This document shows positions 9,558 through 17,264 of a DNA stretch of 64,000 nt, piece after piece. This DNA is from Phycisphaerales bacterium. Lineage in GTDB: Bacteria; Planctomycetota; Phycisphaerae; Phycisphaerales; SM1A02. Location of the stretch: NCBI GenBank assembly GCA_022446885.1, contig JAKVBU010000009.1, positions 1 through 64,000 on the forward strand, written 5' to 3'. The position numbers and the translations under genes were made by a program. Under the pieces are notes generated by a model, which saw nothing but the letters and a program-made list of their open reading frames with translations, was not told the origin of the DNA and ran no database searches. The stretch's first letter is position 1, and each line of letters starts with the position of its first letter.

Positions 9558-10438
9558 CGGGCAAGCCTCGCTTCACGCTGTTTGAAGAATCGGCGCAGTT
9601 CATCGATGAAGTCATCGCCCGTGCCGAGCGAGAGTCGGTCAATTCGATGCCGTCGAAATGTGCTGACCCGCTCATCTTCCAACTGCTGAGCCATCTGAGC
9701 CCAGCCCGCTCGGACAGTAGCGCTCGAACTGTCCACTACGGCGATCTCTCCGGTTTCAGCATCTGTGATTTCGAGCATTCCCACGTCTGGCAGAGCTTCT
9801 TCACGCAGATCATGCACGTCGATGGCCACCAGATCGTGTCGTCGCCGCACAGGAGCGATGGCTCGCGGCCAGGTGCCACCGTCGATGAAGTCACTTACCA
9901 GGAACGCGGTGCAGCGCCGCCGCTGAATTTTCTGGAAGTGTTCCAAAGCCATGGTCAAGTCGGTTCCATTGCCACGAGGCTCGTGTACGAGCAGTTCTCG
10001 AATGACGCGCAACACATGCTGCGTGCCCTTGCGAGGTGGAACGAAACGCTCGATACGGTCGGAGAAGAGCAGCAGGCCAACCTTGTCGTTATTGCCGATG
10101 GCCGAGAATGCGAGTGTGGCACAGGCTTCGGTGACAAGTTCACGTTTGGTCTGGCTGCGAGTGCCGAACCCAAGCGATGCGGATACGTCAACGAGCAACA
10201 TCACAGTGAGTTCGCGTTCTTCGCGGAACACCTTCACGTGTGGGTCGCCAACGCGGGCCGTCACATTCCAGTCGATGCTCCGTACGTCATCGCCGAACTG
10301 ATATGCCCGTACTTCCTCGAATTCAATGCCACGGCCCTTGAACACACTGTGGTATTGGCCCGCGAGCATGTCACTTGCGGCACGCGACGTGCGGATCTGG
10401 ATTCGCCGTATCTTTTGAAGCAGCTCTGTCGGAATCAC
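9554..10438 (-). CDS. DUF58 (VWA-like) protein
   Basis: A 294-residue cytoplasmic protein of the DUF58 family. GRGIEFEEVRAYQFGDDVR and SIDWNVTAR (about 36-62) are the family signature, and MLLVDVSASLGFG (about 80-92) is the degenerate MIDAS-like strand of the VWA fold. DUF58 proteins are almost always encoded just after a MoxR ATPase and are its presumed adaptor. It starts 15 bases after moxR and overlaps the lipoprotein gene by four bases. Confidence 0.92.
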   Translation of the reverse strand: MIPTELLQKIRRIQIRTSRAASDMLAGQYHSVFKGRGIEFEEVRAYQFGDDVRSIDWNVTARVGDPHVKVFREERELTVMLLVDVSASLGFGTRSQTKRELVTEACATLAFSAIGNNDKVGLLLFSDRIERFVPPRKGTQHVLRVIRELLVHEPRGNGTDLTMALEHFQKIQRRRCTAFLVSDFIDGGTWPRAIAPVRRRHDLVAIDVHDLREEALPDVGMLEITDAETGEIAVVDSSSATVRAGWAQMAQQLEDERVSTFRRHRIDRLSLGTGDDFIDELRRFFKQREARLAR

Positions 10439-10453
10439 GATCGAAACTCCGGA

Positions 10454-11452
10454 TCAGGGCACCGGGACATGGTCGAGAATCGTCCGCACAATGTCGTCGC
10501 TCGTGCGATCTTCGGCCTCAGCCTCATAACTGGTTGCCACTCGGTGTCGCAACACGTCCAGCGCGATGTCCTTGACATCCTGCGGAACCACATAGGCGCG
10601 ACCCTCGATGAACGCATTGGCACGGGCGCACAGCGTCAGCGCCAGCGTCGCACGTGGGGAGGCGCCGAATTCGACAAGCGGTGCCAGGTCGGGGTCAATG
10701 CGGTGGGGCTCTCGGGTGGCGGTGACTAGATCGACGATGTAGCCGGCGACGCGGTCATCGACATAAATCTGGTCGATCACACCGCGGGCTTTGAGGATCG
10801 CTGACGGGTCGATGACTGAAGCGACATCGGTGACGGCGTCCGTGCGTCCCATGCGTTTGAGGATCTCAAGTTCTTCCTCGCGTTGGGGGTAGGTGACGAT
10901 CACCTTCATCAGGAACCGATCCACCTGTGCCTCGGGCAGGGGATAGGTGCCCTCCTGTTCGACGGGGTTCTGGGTCGCCAACACCATGAACGGGGCCGGT
11001 AGCGTATGGGTCTCTCGACCAATGGTGACCTGCCGCTCCTGCATGCACTCGAGCAAGGCACTCTGCACCTTGGCGGGGGCCCGGTTGATCTCATCCGCCA
11101 GGACGACGTTGGCGAAGATGGGTCCTTCATGAACGATGAAGTCGCCCGACTGCGGTCGATAGACCAGCGTGCCCACGACGTCGGCGGGAAGCAGATCGGG
11201 CGTGAACTGAATGCGTTGGAAACTGGCGTTGAGCCCCTTCGCCAGCGTGGAGACGGCCAGCGTCTTGGCAAGGCCCGGCACACCTTCAATGAGCAGGTGC
11301 CCATCGGCCAGCATGGCGGTGAGCATTCGCCGGATCAGTTGATCCTGACCGACAACCACCTGATGAATGGTAGAGACCAGATTCGTGAAGGGGGCCGACG
11401 CCTCACGGACTCGATCCGTGACGGCTTCAAGCGACTTCTCGGTTGCTGACAT
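10454..11452 (-). CDS. moxR: MoxR-family AAA+ ATPase
   Basis: About 332 residues from the ATG at 11452, chosen because GGAG lies six to ten bases upstream and the length then fits the family; in-frame starts at 11524 (also after GGAGG) and 11563 would add 24-37 residues without domain character. Walker A EGVPGLAKT, Walker B VVLADEINRAP, sensor 1 ATQNPVEQEGTYPLPEAQ and the C-terminal lid are all present. MoxR ATPases act as chaperone-like remodelling enzymes with VWA proteins. First gene of the eight-gene operon, so its upstream region (11453-11650) should hold the operon promoter. Confidence 0.92.
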   Translation of the reverse strand: MSATEKSLEAVTDRVREASAPFTNLVSTIHQVVVGQDQLIRRMLTAMLADGHLLIEGVPGLAKTLAVSTLAKGLNASFQRIQFTPDLLPADVVGTLVYRPQSGDFIVHEGPIFANVVLADEINRAPAKVQSALLECMQERQVTIGRETHTLPAPFMVLATQNPVEQEGTYPLPEAQVDRFLMKVIVTYPQREEELEILKRMGRTDAVTDVASVIDPSAILKARGVIDQIYVDDRVAGYIVDLVTATREPHRIDPDLAPLVEFGASPRATLALTLCARANAFIEGRAYVVPQDVKDIALDVLRHRVATSYEAEAEDRTSDDIVRTILDHVPVP

Positions 11453-11660
11453 CGACGACTCCGGGTGCTGCGCGGCGCTTGTCGTTCCGTTTGGGCAGAC
11501 CACCGCGTCTGGGGAAGGTGTCATGGCTTGCAGGTCCTCCGGTTGGGCCTGGGGGATTCCCAAGGCTGGGCTTGTGCCCTACGAAGGCCTCTCGGGCCGG
11601 GTTCGGAGAGAATGGTATCGAAACTGACGACGGGCCCCTTGGGCCCTGCTGGAGGTCAAC

Positions 11661-12422
11661 GTGTCAGGTCTGCACCCATTTCGAGCTCATCACAGGCGGA
11701 AGTTGCTGGCGTCGCCCATGCCGACCCCCTGGCTGGACATCATCGCCCGCGACGTGCCGTTGGTGGAAGCACTGCGGGGCGAGCCCAGGGCCCGTGTTCT
11801 GGACACCATGCGGGTACTGATCGACGAAAAGTATTGGGAAGGCGGCGGAGGGTTCGAGGTATCGGACCGGGTTCGAGTGGTGATCGCCGCTCAAGTCGCC
11901 TTTCAATTGCAGGGGCTCAGTCTGGACCTTTTGGCGGGCGCGAGGTCGTTCATCATCTACGAGGGCGCCTATGTGCAAAGTCAGAAGCGCATCGGCCCGG
12001 GAGGTGTGGTGCACACGGGATCTCAGAATCTCGGTGAGGCCTGGGTGAATGGCCCAGTCGTGTTCTCCTGGGCAGATGCGCTCGACGCAGCCATGCATCC
12101 TGGGACGGGCCTGAATGTCGTCTTTCATGAGATCGCTCATGTGCTGGATGCTGCCACCGGCATGCTGGACGGCACCCCGGGGTTACCCACTGTTGAGGCC
12201 CGAGGGCATTGGGCCAGCATCATGGCCCGGACATTCGAGCAGGTGGCGGAGCATCATCGAACGGGGCGCGGTGATGTCATTCGTCCCTACGCACTGACAA
12301 ACGTCGCCGAGTTCTTCGCCGTCACATCGGAGCTCTTCTTTGATGCGCCTCAGATACTGCGGAACGCCCACCCGCAGGTGCACGCGTGTTTCGAGGCATG
12401 GGTTGCCGGCCCAAGTGAGTGA
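11661..12422 (+). CDS. mtfA: MtfA-like zinc-dependent peptidase
   Basis: A 253-residue protein. The GTG start at 11661 has GGAGG five bases upstream. FHEIAHVLD (near residue 156) gives the HExxH zinc motif and NVAEFFAVTSELFF gives the downstream Glu, together the MtfA/M90 active site. RSFIIYEGAYV and TGSQNLGEAWVNGPVVFSW match family blocks. In E. coli MtfA acts on the Mlc repressor that controls glucose uptake; that partner is not visible here, so the target in this organism is unknown. It is divergent from moxR and converges on tyrA, with 15 bases between stops. Confidence 0.9.
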   Translation: MSGLHPFRAHHRRKLLASPMPTPWLDIIARDVPLVEALRGEPRARVLDTMRVLIDEKYWEGGGGFEVSDRVRVVIAAQVAFQLQGLSLDLLAGARSFIIYEGAYVQSQKRIGPGGVVHTGSQNLGEAWVNGPVVFSWADALDAAMHPGTGLNVVFHEIAHVLDAATGMLDGTPGLPTVEARGHWASIMARTFEQVAEHHRTGRGDVIRPYALTNVAEFFAVTSELFFDAPQILRNAHPQVHACFEAWVAGPSE

Positions 12423-12437
12423 GTGGGCTCGTTGAAC

Positions 12438-13613
12438 TCAGTCCATCTCGACCAGCCGCTCGATCAATGCGCTTGATTGCTCCAACGCGACCGGCGCGAA
12501 CTCGCCGAAGAAGTCGGTCACTTGCGTGAACATCGATCTGAACTCTTCGACGTCACCGCTGGCAAGCACGGTTGAGAACTCTTCAGCGCTGGAGCGGACA
12601 GCTTCGGTGACAGCCTCACAGTTTGGGTTGCCGGCTTCAATCGCCCGATAGAGGTCGGCATCCTGGGCAAAGTGGCGGGCGGTCATGAGCAACTCCATGC
12701 GGTAGACCGGGCTGGTGAACCTGAGTGTCTCCTCAACGGGTACGCCCAGGCGCAGCATGGCTCGACCCATGACTTCGGTTGCATGGTGCGTGAGCACCTG
12801 CACGACGCTCATGATGCGATCGTGGGTGTCGGCTTGCGTGTCGAGCAGCGTCAGGCCAAGCGACTGATATGTGGTGCGTAGCCACTTGGTCCAGTGGCCA
12901 TCGACATCGCGTGCGGGGACGAATGCCAGCCTTTGGTTCTGAAGTGATCTCACTGAGGGTCCGAACAGCGGGTGGGTGCCGATGACCGAACCACTGAAGT
13001 GTTCCATCATGGCGCTCGTCGGGCCGGCCTTGACCGAGGTGATGTCGGTGAGCAACGCATCAGGCCCCATGGCAGGGGCGACCTGTTTGATGACAGTTTC
13101 TGTCACATCGATGGGAACGGCGACCAAGACGACGTCAGCCTCGGCCGCGGCATCTGTTGAGCTCAGGGTGGTATCCAGATCAACAGCCAGCACCTCGTGC
13201 CCGACCGTCTCCATGAGTCGAGTCCACAATTGCCCCATGCCGCCGCCGGCACCGATGATCGCCACTGTGCAGAGGCGCAGATCCTCTGGAACTGCGGCCC
13301 GAAGGCTGGCCTGACGGTCTCGGCTTGAGCGAAGGAGTAGCCTGAACAGGCCTTCGACCATGTCTGGTGAGAGCCCGTCCACGGTCGCCTGAGAGCGCCG
13401 CGCTTCCAGCAGGCTCGCTTCACGGCCCGGATCTTTGATGGGCACGCCGGTGGTTCGCTTTACGGCCGCAACTTCGGCGATCAGGGCATGGCGCTTTGCC
13501 AGCAGATCGACAATGGAGCGATCGACCTCGTCTATGCCGTCACGAAGGCGCTGCAGAGCCGGGGGAATGAGGGGGGAATCGGGGTTGGGGGCAGGGGGCT
13601 CGTCGCGCGGCAT
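12438..13613 (-). CDS. tyrA: Chorismate mutase / prephenate dehydrogenase (T-protein)
   Basis: About 391 residues from the ATG at 13613 (a TTG at 13652 would add 13). The N-terminal AroQ chorismate mutase domain (about 20-95, LRDGIDEVDRSIVDLLAKR) converts chorismate to prephenate. The C-terminal dehydrogenase (about 110-385) has a Rossmann loop VAIIGAGGGMGQLW and the block GTHPLFGPS, and makes 4-hydroxyphenylpyruvate for tyrosine. The fused layout is that of enterobacterial TyrA. The N-terminal tail is Pro-rich and its DNA carries a G-tract array on the opposite strand. Divergent from gdhA. Confidence 0.92.
   Translation of the reverse strand: MPRDEPPAPNPDSPLIPPALQRLRDGIDEVDRSIVDLLAKRHALIAEVAAVKRTTGVPIKDPGREASLLEARRSQATVDGLSPDMVEGLFRLLLRSSRDRQASLRAAVPEDLRLCTVAIIGAGGGMGQLWTRLMETVGHEVLAVDLDTTLSSTDAAAEADVVLVAVPIDVTETVIKQVAPAMGPDALLTDITSVKAGPTSAMMEHFSGSVIGTHPLFGPSVRSLQNQRLAFVPARDVDGHWTKWLRTTYQSLGLTLLDTQADTHDRIMSVVQVLTHHATEVMGRAMLRLGVPVEETLRFTSPVYRMELLMTARHFAQDADLYRAIEAGNPNCEAVTEAVRSSAEEFSTVLASGDVEEFRSMFTQVTDFFGEFAPVALEQSSALIERLVEMD
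13561..13598 (+). other. G-quadruplex-type G-tract array over the tyrA start region
   Basis: Five runs of 4-6 G separated by 2-5 bases on the plus strand (13561-13565, 13571-13576, 13581-13584, 13587-13591, 13594-13598). This is the template strand of the tyrA 5' coding end, so a folded structure would lie in the path of RNA polymerase. The run also reflects Pro codons on the minus strand. Structure formation is inference. Confidence 0.4.
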
Positions 13614-13799
13614 GGGGCACGCATGGTGCCCGATGGCACTACAATCCGGCAACCCCGGGCCCAGACGGGCCGGCCCTTTTCACAATCTTCCTTTGGCGAA
13701 TCTGCTGTTCCAGCCCCGGCTTGGGCTCCGGCACACTTCAGCCTTCATTGACCCCAGTCGCCCACCAAGGTGGGGACGCCTTCAGACAGGACCGATTCC

Positions 13800-15179
13800 A
13801 TGGCCGATGTTGCCACAGAGCATTCAGCCGTCAGTGATGTCCGAGACACGCTCGAGCGACGGGACCCGGATCAGCCGGAGTTTCATCAAGCAGTCATCGA
13901 GGTGATCGACAGCCTGACTCCGGTGTTTGATCGCCATCAAGAATACGTGCGGGCCAACATGATCAAGCGGATCCTCGAGCCTGAGCGGGCGCTCCAATTC
14001 CGAGTGCCTTGGCAGGACGACGAAGGCGCTGTGCACGTCAACCGCGGCTTTCGAGTCGAATTCAATTCGGCGCTGGGCCCATACAAGGGCGGGCTGCGGT
14101 TTCACCCCTCGGTGAATCTGAGCATTCTGAAGTTCCTGGCCTTTGAGCAGGTGTTCAAGAACTCGCTGACCGGGCTTCCTATCGGTGGCGGCAAGGGTGG
14201 CAGCGACTTCGATCCTCGTGGCAAGTCCGCCTCCGAGGTGATGCGGTTTTGTCAGTCGTTCATGACAGAGTTGTATCGACACATCGGCCCAGACACCGAC
14301 GTGCCTGCTGGTGACATTGGTGTGGGTGGTCGAGAGATCGGCTATCTGTTCGGGCAGTACAAACGAATCACCAACACCTTCACCGGCGTGCTCACTGGCC
14401 GCGGCCCCGACTGGGGCGGTAGCGAGATGCGCCCGGAGGCCACCGGCTATGGGGCGGTCTACTTCGCAGCCGCAATGCTCGCCGAGTCAGGCGCTTCATT
14501 GGAAGGCATGGACTGTCTTGTCTCGGGATCGGGAAATGTGGCGCAATTCACCTGCCGCAAGTTGATCGAATTGGGCGCTCGTCCAATCACGCTCTCGGAC
14601 TCGGGCGGGTGGATTCACGATCCCGAGGGCATTACTGAGGAGAAGTTGCGCTTCGTGATGGATCTGAAGAATGTCCGGCGAGGTCGCATCGCCGAGTACT
14701 GCGAACACTTCACCGACGCCACTTGGTCGCCCGCTCCCGAGGCTGGAGCGGCCAACGGCTTGTGGGCCGTGCCAGCGCAGGGGGCGTTCCCATCGGCTAC
14801 ACAGAATGAGATCAACGGCGAAGATGCCTCAGCGATGGTCGCAGGCGGCATCAGGGTGGTCAGCGAGGGCGCCAACATGCCCACCACGCCACAGGCTCAA
14901 GAGACGCTCGTCGGAGAGGGCGTGTTGCTGGGCCCGGCCAAGGCAGCCAACGCCGGTGGTGTGGCCGTGTCAGCTCTTGAGATGGCGCAGGCCTCCCAGC
15001 GTGTGCCATGGTCGGCTGAGCAGGTGGACACGCATCTCAAGGCGATCATGAAGCGAATTCACGACAACTGCCTGAGCGCTGCTCGCGAATACGGGTTCGG
15101 CAACGACTACCGGCATGGTGCCAACATTGCCGGCTTCCGCAAGGTGGCCGATGCCATGCTTGATCATGGGCTGGTCTGA
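13800..15179 (+). CDS. gdhA: Glutamate dehydrogenase, NADP type
   Basis: About 459 residues from the ATG at 13800; a GTG at 13770 would add ten. The enzyme interconverts 2-oxoglutarate plus ammonium and glutamate. Family blocks are clear: GPYKGGLRFHPSVN, PIGGGKGGSDFDPRGKS with the catalytic Lys, PAGDIGVGGREIGYLFGQYK and VSGSGNVAQF for nucleotide binding. The length matches the hexameric NADP-dependent class. It stands alone, divergent from tyrA, with a 186-base spacer between start codons. No riboswitch-like element is evident. Confidence 0.95.
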   Translation: MADVATEHSAVSDVRDTLERRDPDQPEFHQAVIEVIDSLTPVFDRHQEYVRANMIKRILEPERALQFRVPWQDDEGAVHVNRGFRVEFNSALGPYKGGLRFHPSVNLSILKFLAFEQVFKNSLTGLPIGGGKGGSDFDPRGKSASEVMRFCQSFMTELYRHIGPDTDVPAGDIGVGGREIGYLFGQYKRITNTFTGVLTGRGPDWGGSEMRPEATGYGAVYFAAAMLAESGASLEGMDCLVSGSGNVAQFTCRKLIELGARPITLSDSGGWIHDPEGITEEKLRFVMDLKNVRRGRIAEYCEHFTDATWSPAPEAGAANGLWAVPAQGAFPSATQNEINGEDASAMVAGGIRVVSEGANMPTTPQAQETLVGEGVLLGPAKAANAGGVAVSALEMAQASQRVPWSAEQVDTHLKAIMKRIHDNCLSAAREYGFGNDYRHGANIAGFRKVADAMLDHGLV

Positions 15180-15275
15180 CTTGATGGGAGCGTGCTGGAT
15201 CACAGTCAGGTCTGTGGTAGGATTGCGGGTGGCCCGCCGGGGCTGGAACCGGGCCCATGTCATGGAAGTGATCAA

Positions 15276-15905
15276 GTGAGCGAGACCTCATCGGCCTCTG
15301 AAGCGCCATTTGCATTCGGTGATCGACTTCGCCATCGGGACAAGCCCGAGTGGGGCGTCGGTACCGTGACCCGCGCTGAGGCAATCGTGGCCAATGGTGA
15401 TCCGACATGGCGTGTTGGCGTGCGGTTTCCCAATGCCGGGCTCAAGACGCTCGTGGCTTCGGCCGCCCCGTTGGAGCGTGTTGAAGACGACGAGCCCACA
15501 GGGGCGCCGGGCGCCTCTGCGATGGCCGACGCGCAGCGCCATGCCGACGACGAACTGCTGGGCCCCATGGCTCAGAAGAAGTTGCGTGATGCCATGGCCG
15601 TTCTGCCTGAGCGTTGCACCGACCCATTCAAGACCATCGAACAGCGAGTCGAGCTGACGCTCGAGCTGTATCGCTTCGAGGCGTCGGGTGGTTCCCTGAT
15701 TGATTGGGCGGTTGCCCAGACCGGGCTTGATGATCCTCTGTCGCACTTCAATCGTCACGAGCTCGAGGAGTTCTTCGAGCGATGGGCGTTGGAGCGTGAT
15801 CGGCAACTGGTGCGGCTGCTCAAGGAAAGTCACGGCAACGGCCGCGACGTTTCGAGACTGATCCCGCCGCCGATTGCCCAGCGGCTCAAGCGGGTGCGGA
15901 TCTAG
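15276..15905 (+). CDS. DUF3553-domain protein
   Basis: A 209-residue cytoplasmic protein. The GTG at 15276 is preferred because GGAAG lies seven bases upstream; a further in-frame start at 15192 adds unconvincing sequence. FGDRLRHRDKPEWGVGTVTR (about 14-33) matches DUF3553, a small beta-barrel domain often found near nucleotide-handling proteins. The rest is helical with no recognised domain. A six-codon frame (MEVIK, 15262-15279) overlaps the start and could couple translation, though this may be chance. Function unknown. Confidence 0.7.
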   Translation: MSETSSASEAPFAFGDRLRHRDKPEWGVGTVTRAEAIVANGDPTWRVGVRFPNAGLKTLVASAAPLERVEDDEPTGAPGASAMADAQRHADDELLGPMAQKKLRDAMAVLPERCTDPFKTIEQRVELTLELYRFEASGGSLIDWAVAQTGLDDPLSHFNRHELEEFFERWALERDRQLVRLLKESHGNGRDVSRLIPPPIAQRLKRVRI

Positions 15906-16060
15906 ATTCGATAGTCGAGGGGCGTTGGAGTCAATTCCGGCGCCCTGTTTTCGATGCCTGCATCACGTAGCCCGCACAGACCCACCTAGTGACGGGTCTT
16001 GTGCCGATTCCGCCTCTCCAGTGCTGGATTCGAGTCGCTCCGGTGGCAGGATGGTCACTG

Positions 16061-16087
16061 GATGCCCTTCTCTGGGCGTTCGTTTTT
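16061..16087 (+). terminator. Weak terminator-like hairpin
   Basis: GCCC at 16064-16067 pairs with GGGC at 16074-16077, extended by wobble pairs, and TTTTT follows at 16083-16087. It could end the DUF3553 transcript before the next gene. The stem is short, so confidence is low. Confidence 0.3.
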
Positions 16088-16119
16088 CAGATCGATAGAG
16101 AAGAGACGGAGAAGGAATC

Positions 16120-16395
16120 ATGGATGAGAGGACCTTCTACAGGCAATTGGGTTCGCTGCTCGATGCGCTCGAGCAGTTGCCCGAGGCAGCCCGGGCGGCA
16201 CTGGCTCGGCGAATGGGTGTAGATGGAGATTCGCCCGAACGCATCAACCACGCACTTGGACAGACCACAGATGCGCTTCGACTGGCTGTGGCGTATCAGG
16301 CATTCGATCTGGAGGCGACCCGGCGGGAGAATCGATATTTGCGCCGGATCATCGAGGAGCAAGCGCGTGCCCGGAGTGAAGACGACGAGGATTGA
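16120..16395 (+). CDS. Small helical protein, unknown function
   Basis: A 91-residue, highly charged protein. The ATG follows GGAGAAGG at a good distance. The predicted structure is two or three helices: RQLGSLLDALEQLPEAARAA (about 8-27), then a long C-terminal helix rich in Arg/Glu (AFDLEATRRENRYLRRIIEEQ) that could form a coiled coil, and an acidic tail. No signal peptide or membrane segment. I do not recognise a family. It may be a small DNA- or protein-binding factor. Confidence 0.6.
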   Translation: MDERTFYRQLGSLLDALEQLPEAARAALARRMGVDGDSPERINHALGQTTDALRLAVAYQAFDLEATRRENRYLRRIIEEQARARSEDDED

Positions 16396-16500
16396 GGATC
16401 CTGCTGATCGGTGACAATCGGCAGCGCTGACAGATCCCTCAGATCCCGCATGTAGTCGCGCAGGTCGTGTGCGTTCAGCCTCAACGAGTAGGGTGGAGCC

Positions 16501-16884
16501 ATGTGTGGTCGATTTCTGCTCACGTCGCCGGGCAATCTGGTGCAGGTGCTCTTTCGACTGGATGAAGTGCCTGACCTGTCGCCGCGATACAACATCGCTC
16601 CAACGCAGGAGGTGGCGGGGGTGGTGCTGGTGCGCCAGCGGCCGCATACGGCCAGAGGGATGACCTTCATGACGTTGGAAGACGAAACGGGAACGGCGAA
16701 TATCGTGGTTACCCCGAAGGTCTATGAGGCGTTTCGGTCGCTGGTTCGGGGAGCGTCGGTGCTGCTGGTGTGGGGTTGGGTGCAGCGATCTGCCGGAGGG
16801 GCGGTGGTGCATCTGCGGGCGAGTCAATTGGCGTCAATTGATGATCGAGTGCGGGTGGACAACCCGGTCTACGAATGGACCTAA
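16501..16884 (+). CDS. Chimeric ORF: SRAP (YedK/HMCES) N-terminus joined to DnaE2 C-terminal OB fold
   Basis: A 127-residue frame with two unrelated halves. Residues 1-38 are the start of a SRAP domain: MCGRF with Cys2, the residue that crosslinks abasic sites after Met removal, and PRYNIAPTQ. From about residue 38 (VAGVVLVRQRP, GMTFMTLEDETGTANIVV) it is the C-terminal OB-fold of error-prone polymerase DnaE2. The SRAP Glu and His catalytic positions, normally after residue 100, are lost, as is the whole polymerase. The join near 16609-16630 is in frame; both parents carry a similar EVA-V segment there, so a deletion or recombination scar is likely. It may be a pseudogene, or an expressed small hybrid. 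GGTGGAG lies just before the ATG. Confidence 0.7.
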   Translation: MCGRFLLTSPGNLVQVLFRLDEVPDLSPRYNIAPTQEVAGVVLVRQRPHTARGMTFMTLEDETGTANIVVTPKVYEAFRSLVRGASVLLVWGWVQRSAGGAVVHLRASQLASIDDRVRVDNPVYEWT

Positions 16885-16897
16885 CCAACCAATCAGA

Positions 16898-16995
16898 GAC
16901 CCGTCGGGTCATTTATCTCGTGCAGTATCAAGGCCTTACGCCAGGGCATCGTTGTAAGTGCCTGTAGACACTAAAGTTAAATGACCCGACGGGTC
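16898..16995. repeat. 98-bp inverted-repeat element with two 13-bp palindromes
   Basis: An 18-bp perfect inverted repeat: 16898-16915 against 16978-16995. Each arm is itself a 13-bp palindrome with one central base (GACCCGTCGGGTC at 16898-16910, GACCCGACGGGTC at 16983-16995), with AT-rich ATTTA/TAAAT facing inward. The palindrome centres are 85 bp apart, about eight helical turns. The interior holds AAGGCCTT (16930-16937) and a CTTAC/GTAAG pair. It lies between the convergent stops of the chimeric ORF and the zinc-ribbon gene. It could be a paired operator, a small non-autonomous mobile element, or a structured terminator region. Confidence 0.65.
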
Positions 16996-17006
16996 GATAG
17001 ATGGGC

Positions 17007-17264
17007 TTAGAGGGCAAAGAACAGCACAAAGCCCACCAACACCAGCACCACCACAACCACCGTCAGCCGCCGCTGCAGATCATGCTCCACCTTTGGCCGC
17101 CCCAGCACCCGGCCCCCAATCTGCCCCCCGCAGGTCTGGCAAAACTCCGCCTGATCCCAGACCTCGGCACCACAATCCGGGCAGAAGCCACCGGCGTTGT
17201 CGTCATCTCCAAATCGATCCAGATCAGCCTCGGACGGCCCCTCGTCGGGATCGCTCCAGGTCAC
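17007..17264 (-). CDS. Small zinc-ribbon membrane protein
   Basis: An 85-residue protein from a GTG at 17264 that overlaps the upstream stop (GTGA). A longer frame from 17381 would run inside the upstream gene and is unlikely. CPDC (about 28-31) and CQTC (about 42-45) form a zinc ribbon, and the C-terminus is one membrane helix (LTVVVVVLVLVGFVLFFAL), so the ribbon faces the cytoplasm on a tail anchor. It is the last gene of the OmpA-mlaE-transglutaminase-like operon. Function unknown. Confidence 0.75.
   Translation of the reverse strand: MTWSDPDEGPSEADLDRFGDDDNAGGFCPDCGAEVWDQAEFCQTCGGQIGGRVLGRPKVEHDLQRRLTVVVVVLVLVGFVLFFAL

Noticed and set aside
9647-10729. 360-residue plus-strand frame
   Set aside because: Antisense of the DUF58 and moxR genes; no recognisable motifs.
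15262-15279. Five-residue leader peptide (MEVIK) overlapping the DUF3553 gene start
   Set aside because: It could couple translation, but such short frames arise easily by chance and nothing suggests attenuation.
15978-15999. Hairpin AGACCC...GGGTCT as a terminator of the DUF3553 gene
   Set aside because: The 6-bp stem has a 10-base loop and no T run after it.
16296-16670. Minus-strand frame with a protein-like stretch (LNAHDLRDYMRDLRD)
   Set aside because: It overlaps two plus-strand frames, matches no family I know, and low-complexity Asp/Arg/Leu patterns are common antisense artefacts in GC-rich DNA.
16879-16995. Integron attC site
   Set aside because: ACCTAAC at 16879 fits the 5' core RYYYAAC and GTTAAAT at 16976 fits GTTRRRY, but the second lies at the inner edge of the right arm and not outside it, so the pairing expected of attC is absent. 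No integrase gene is near.
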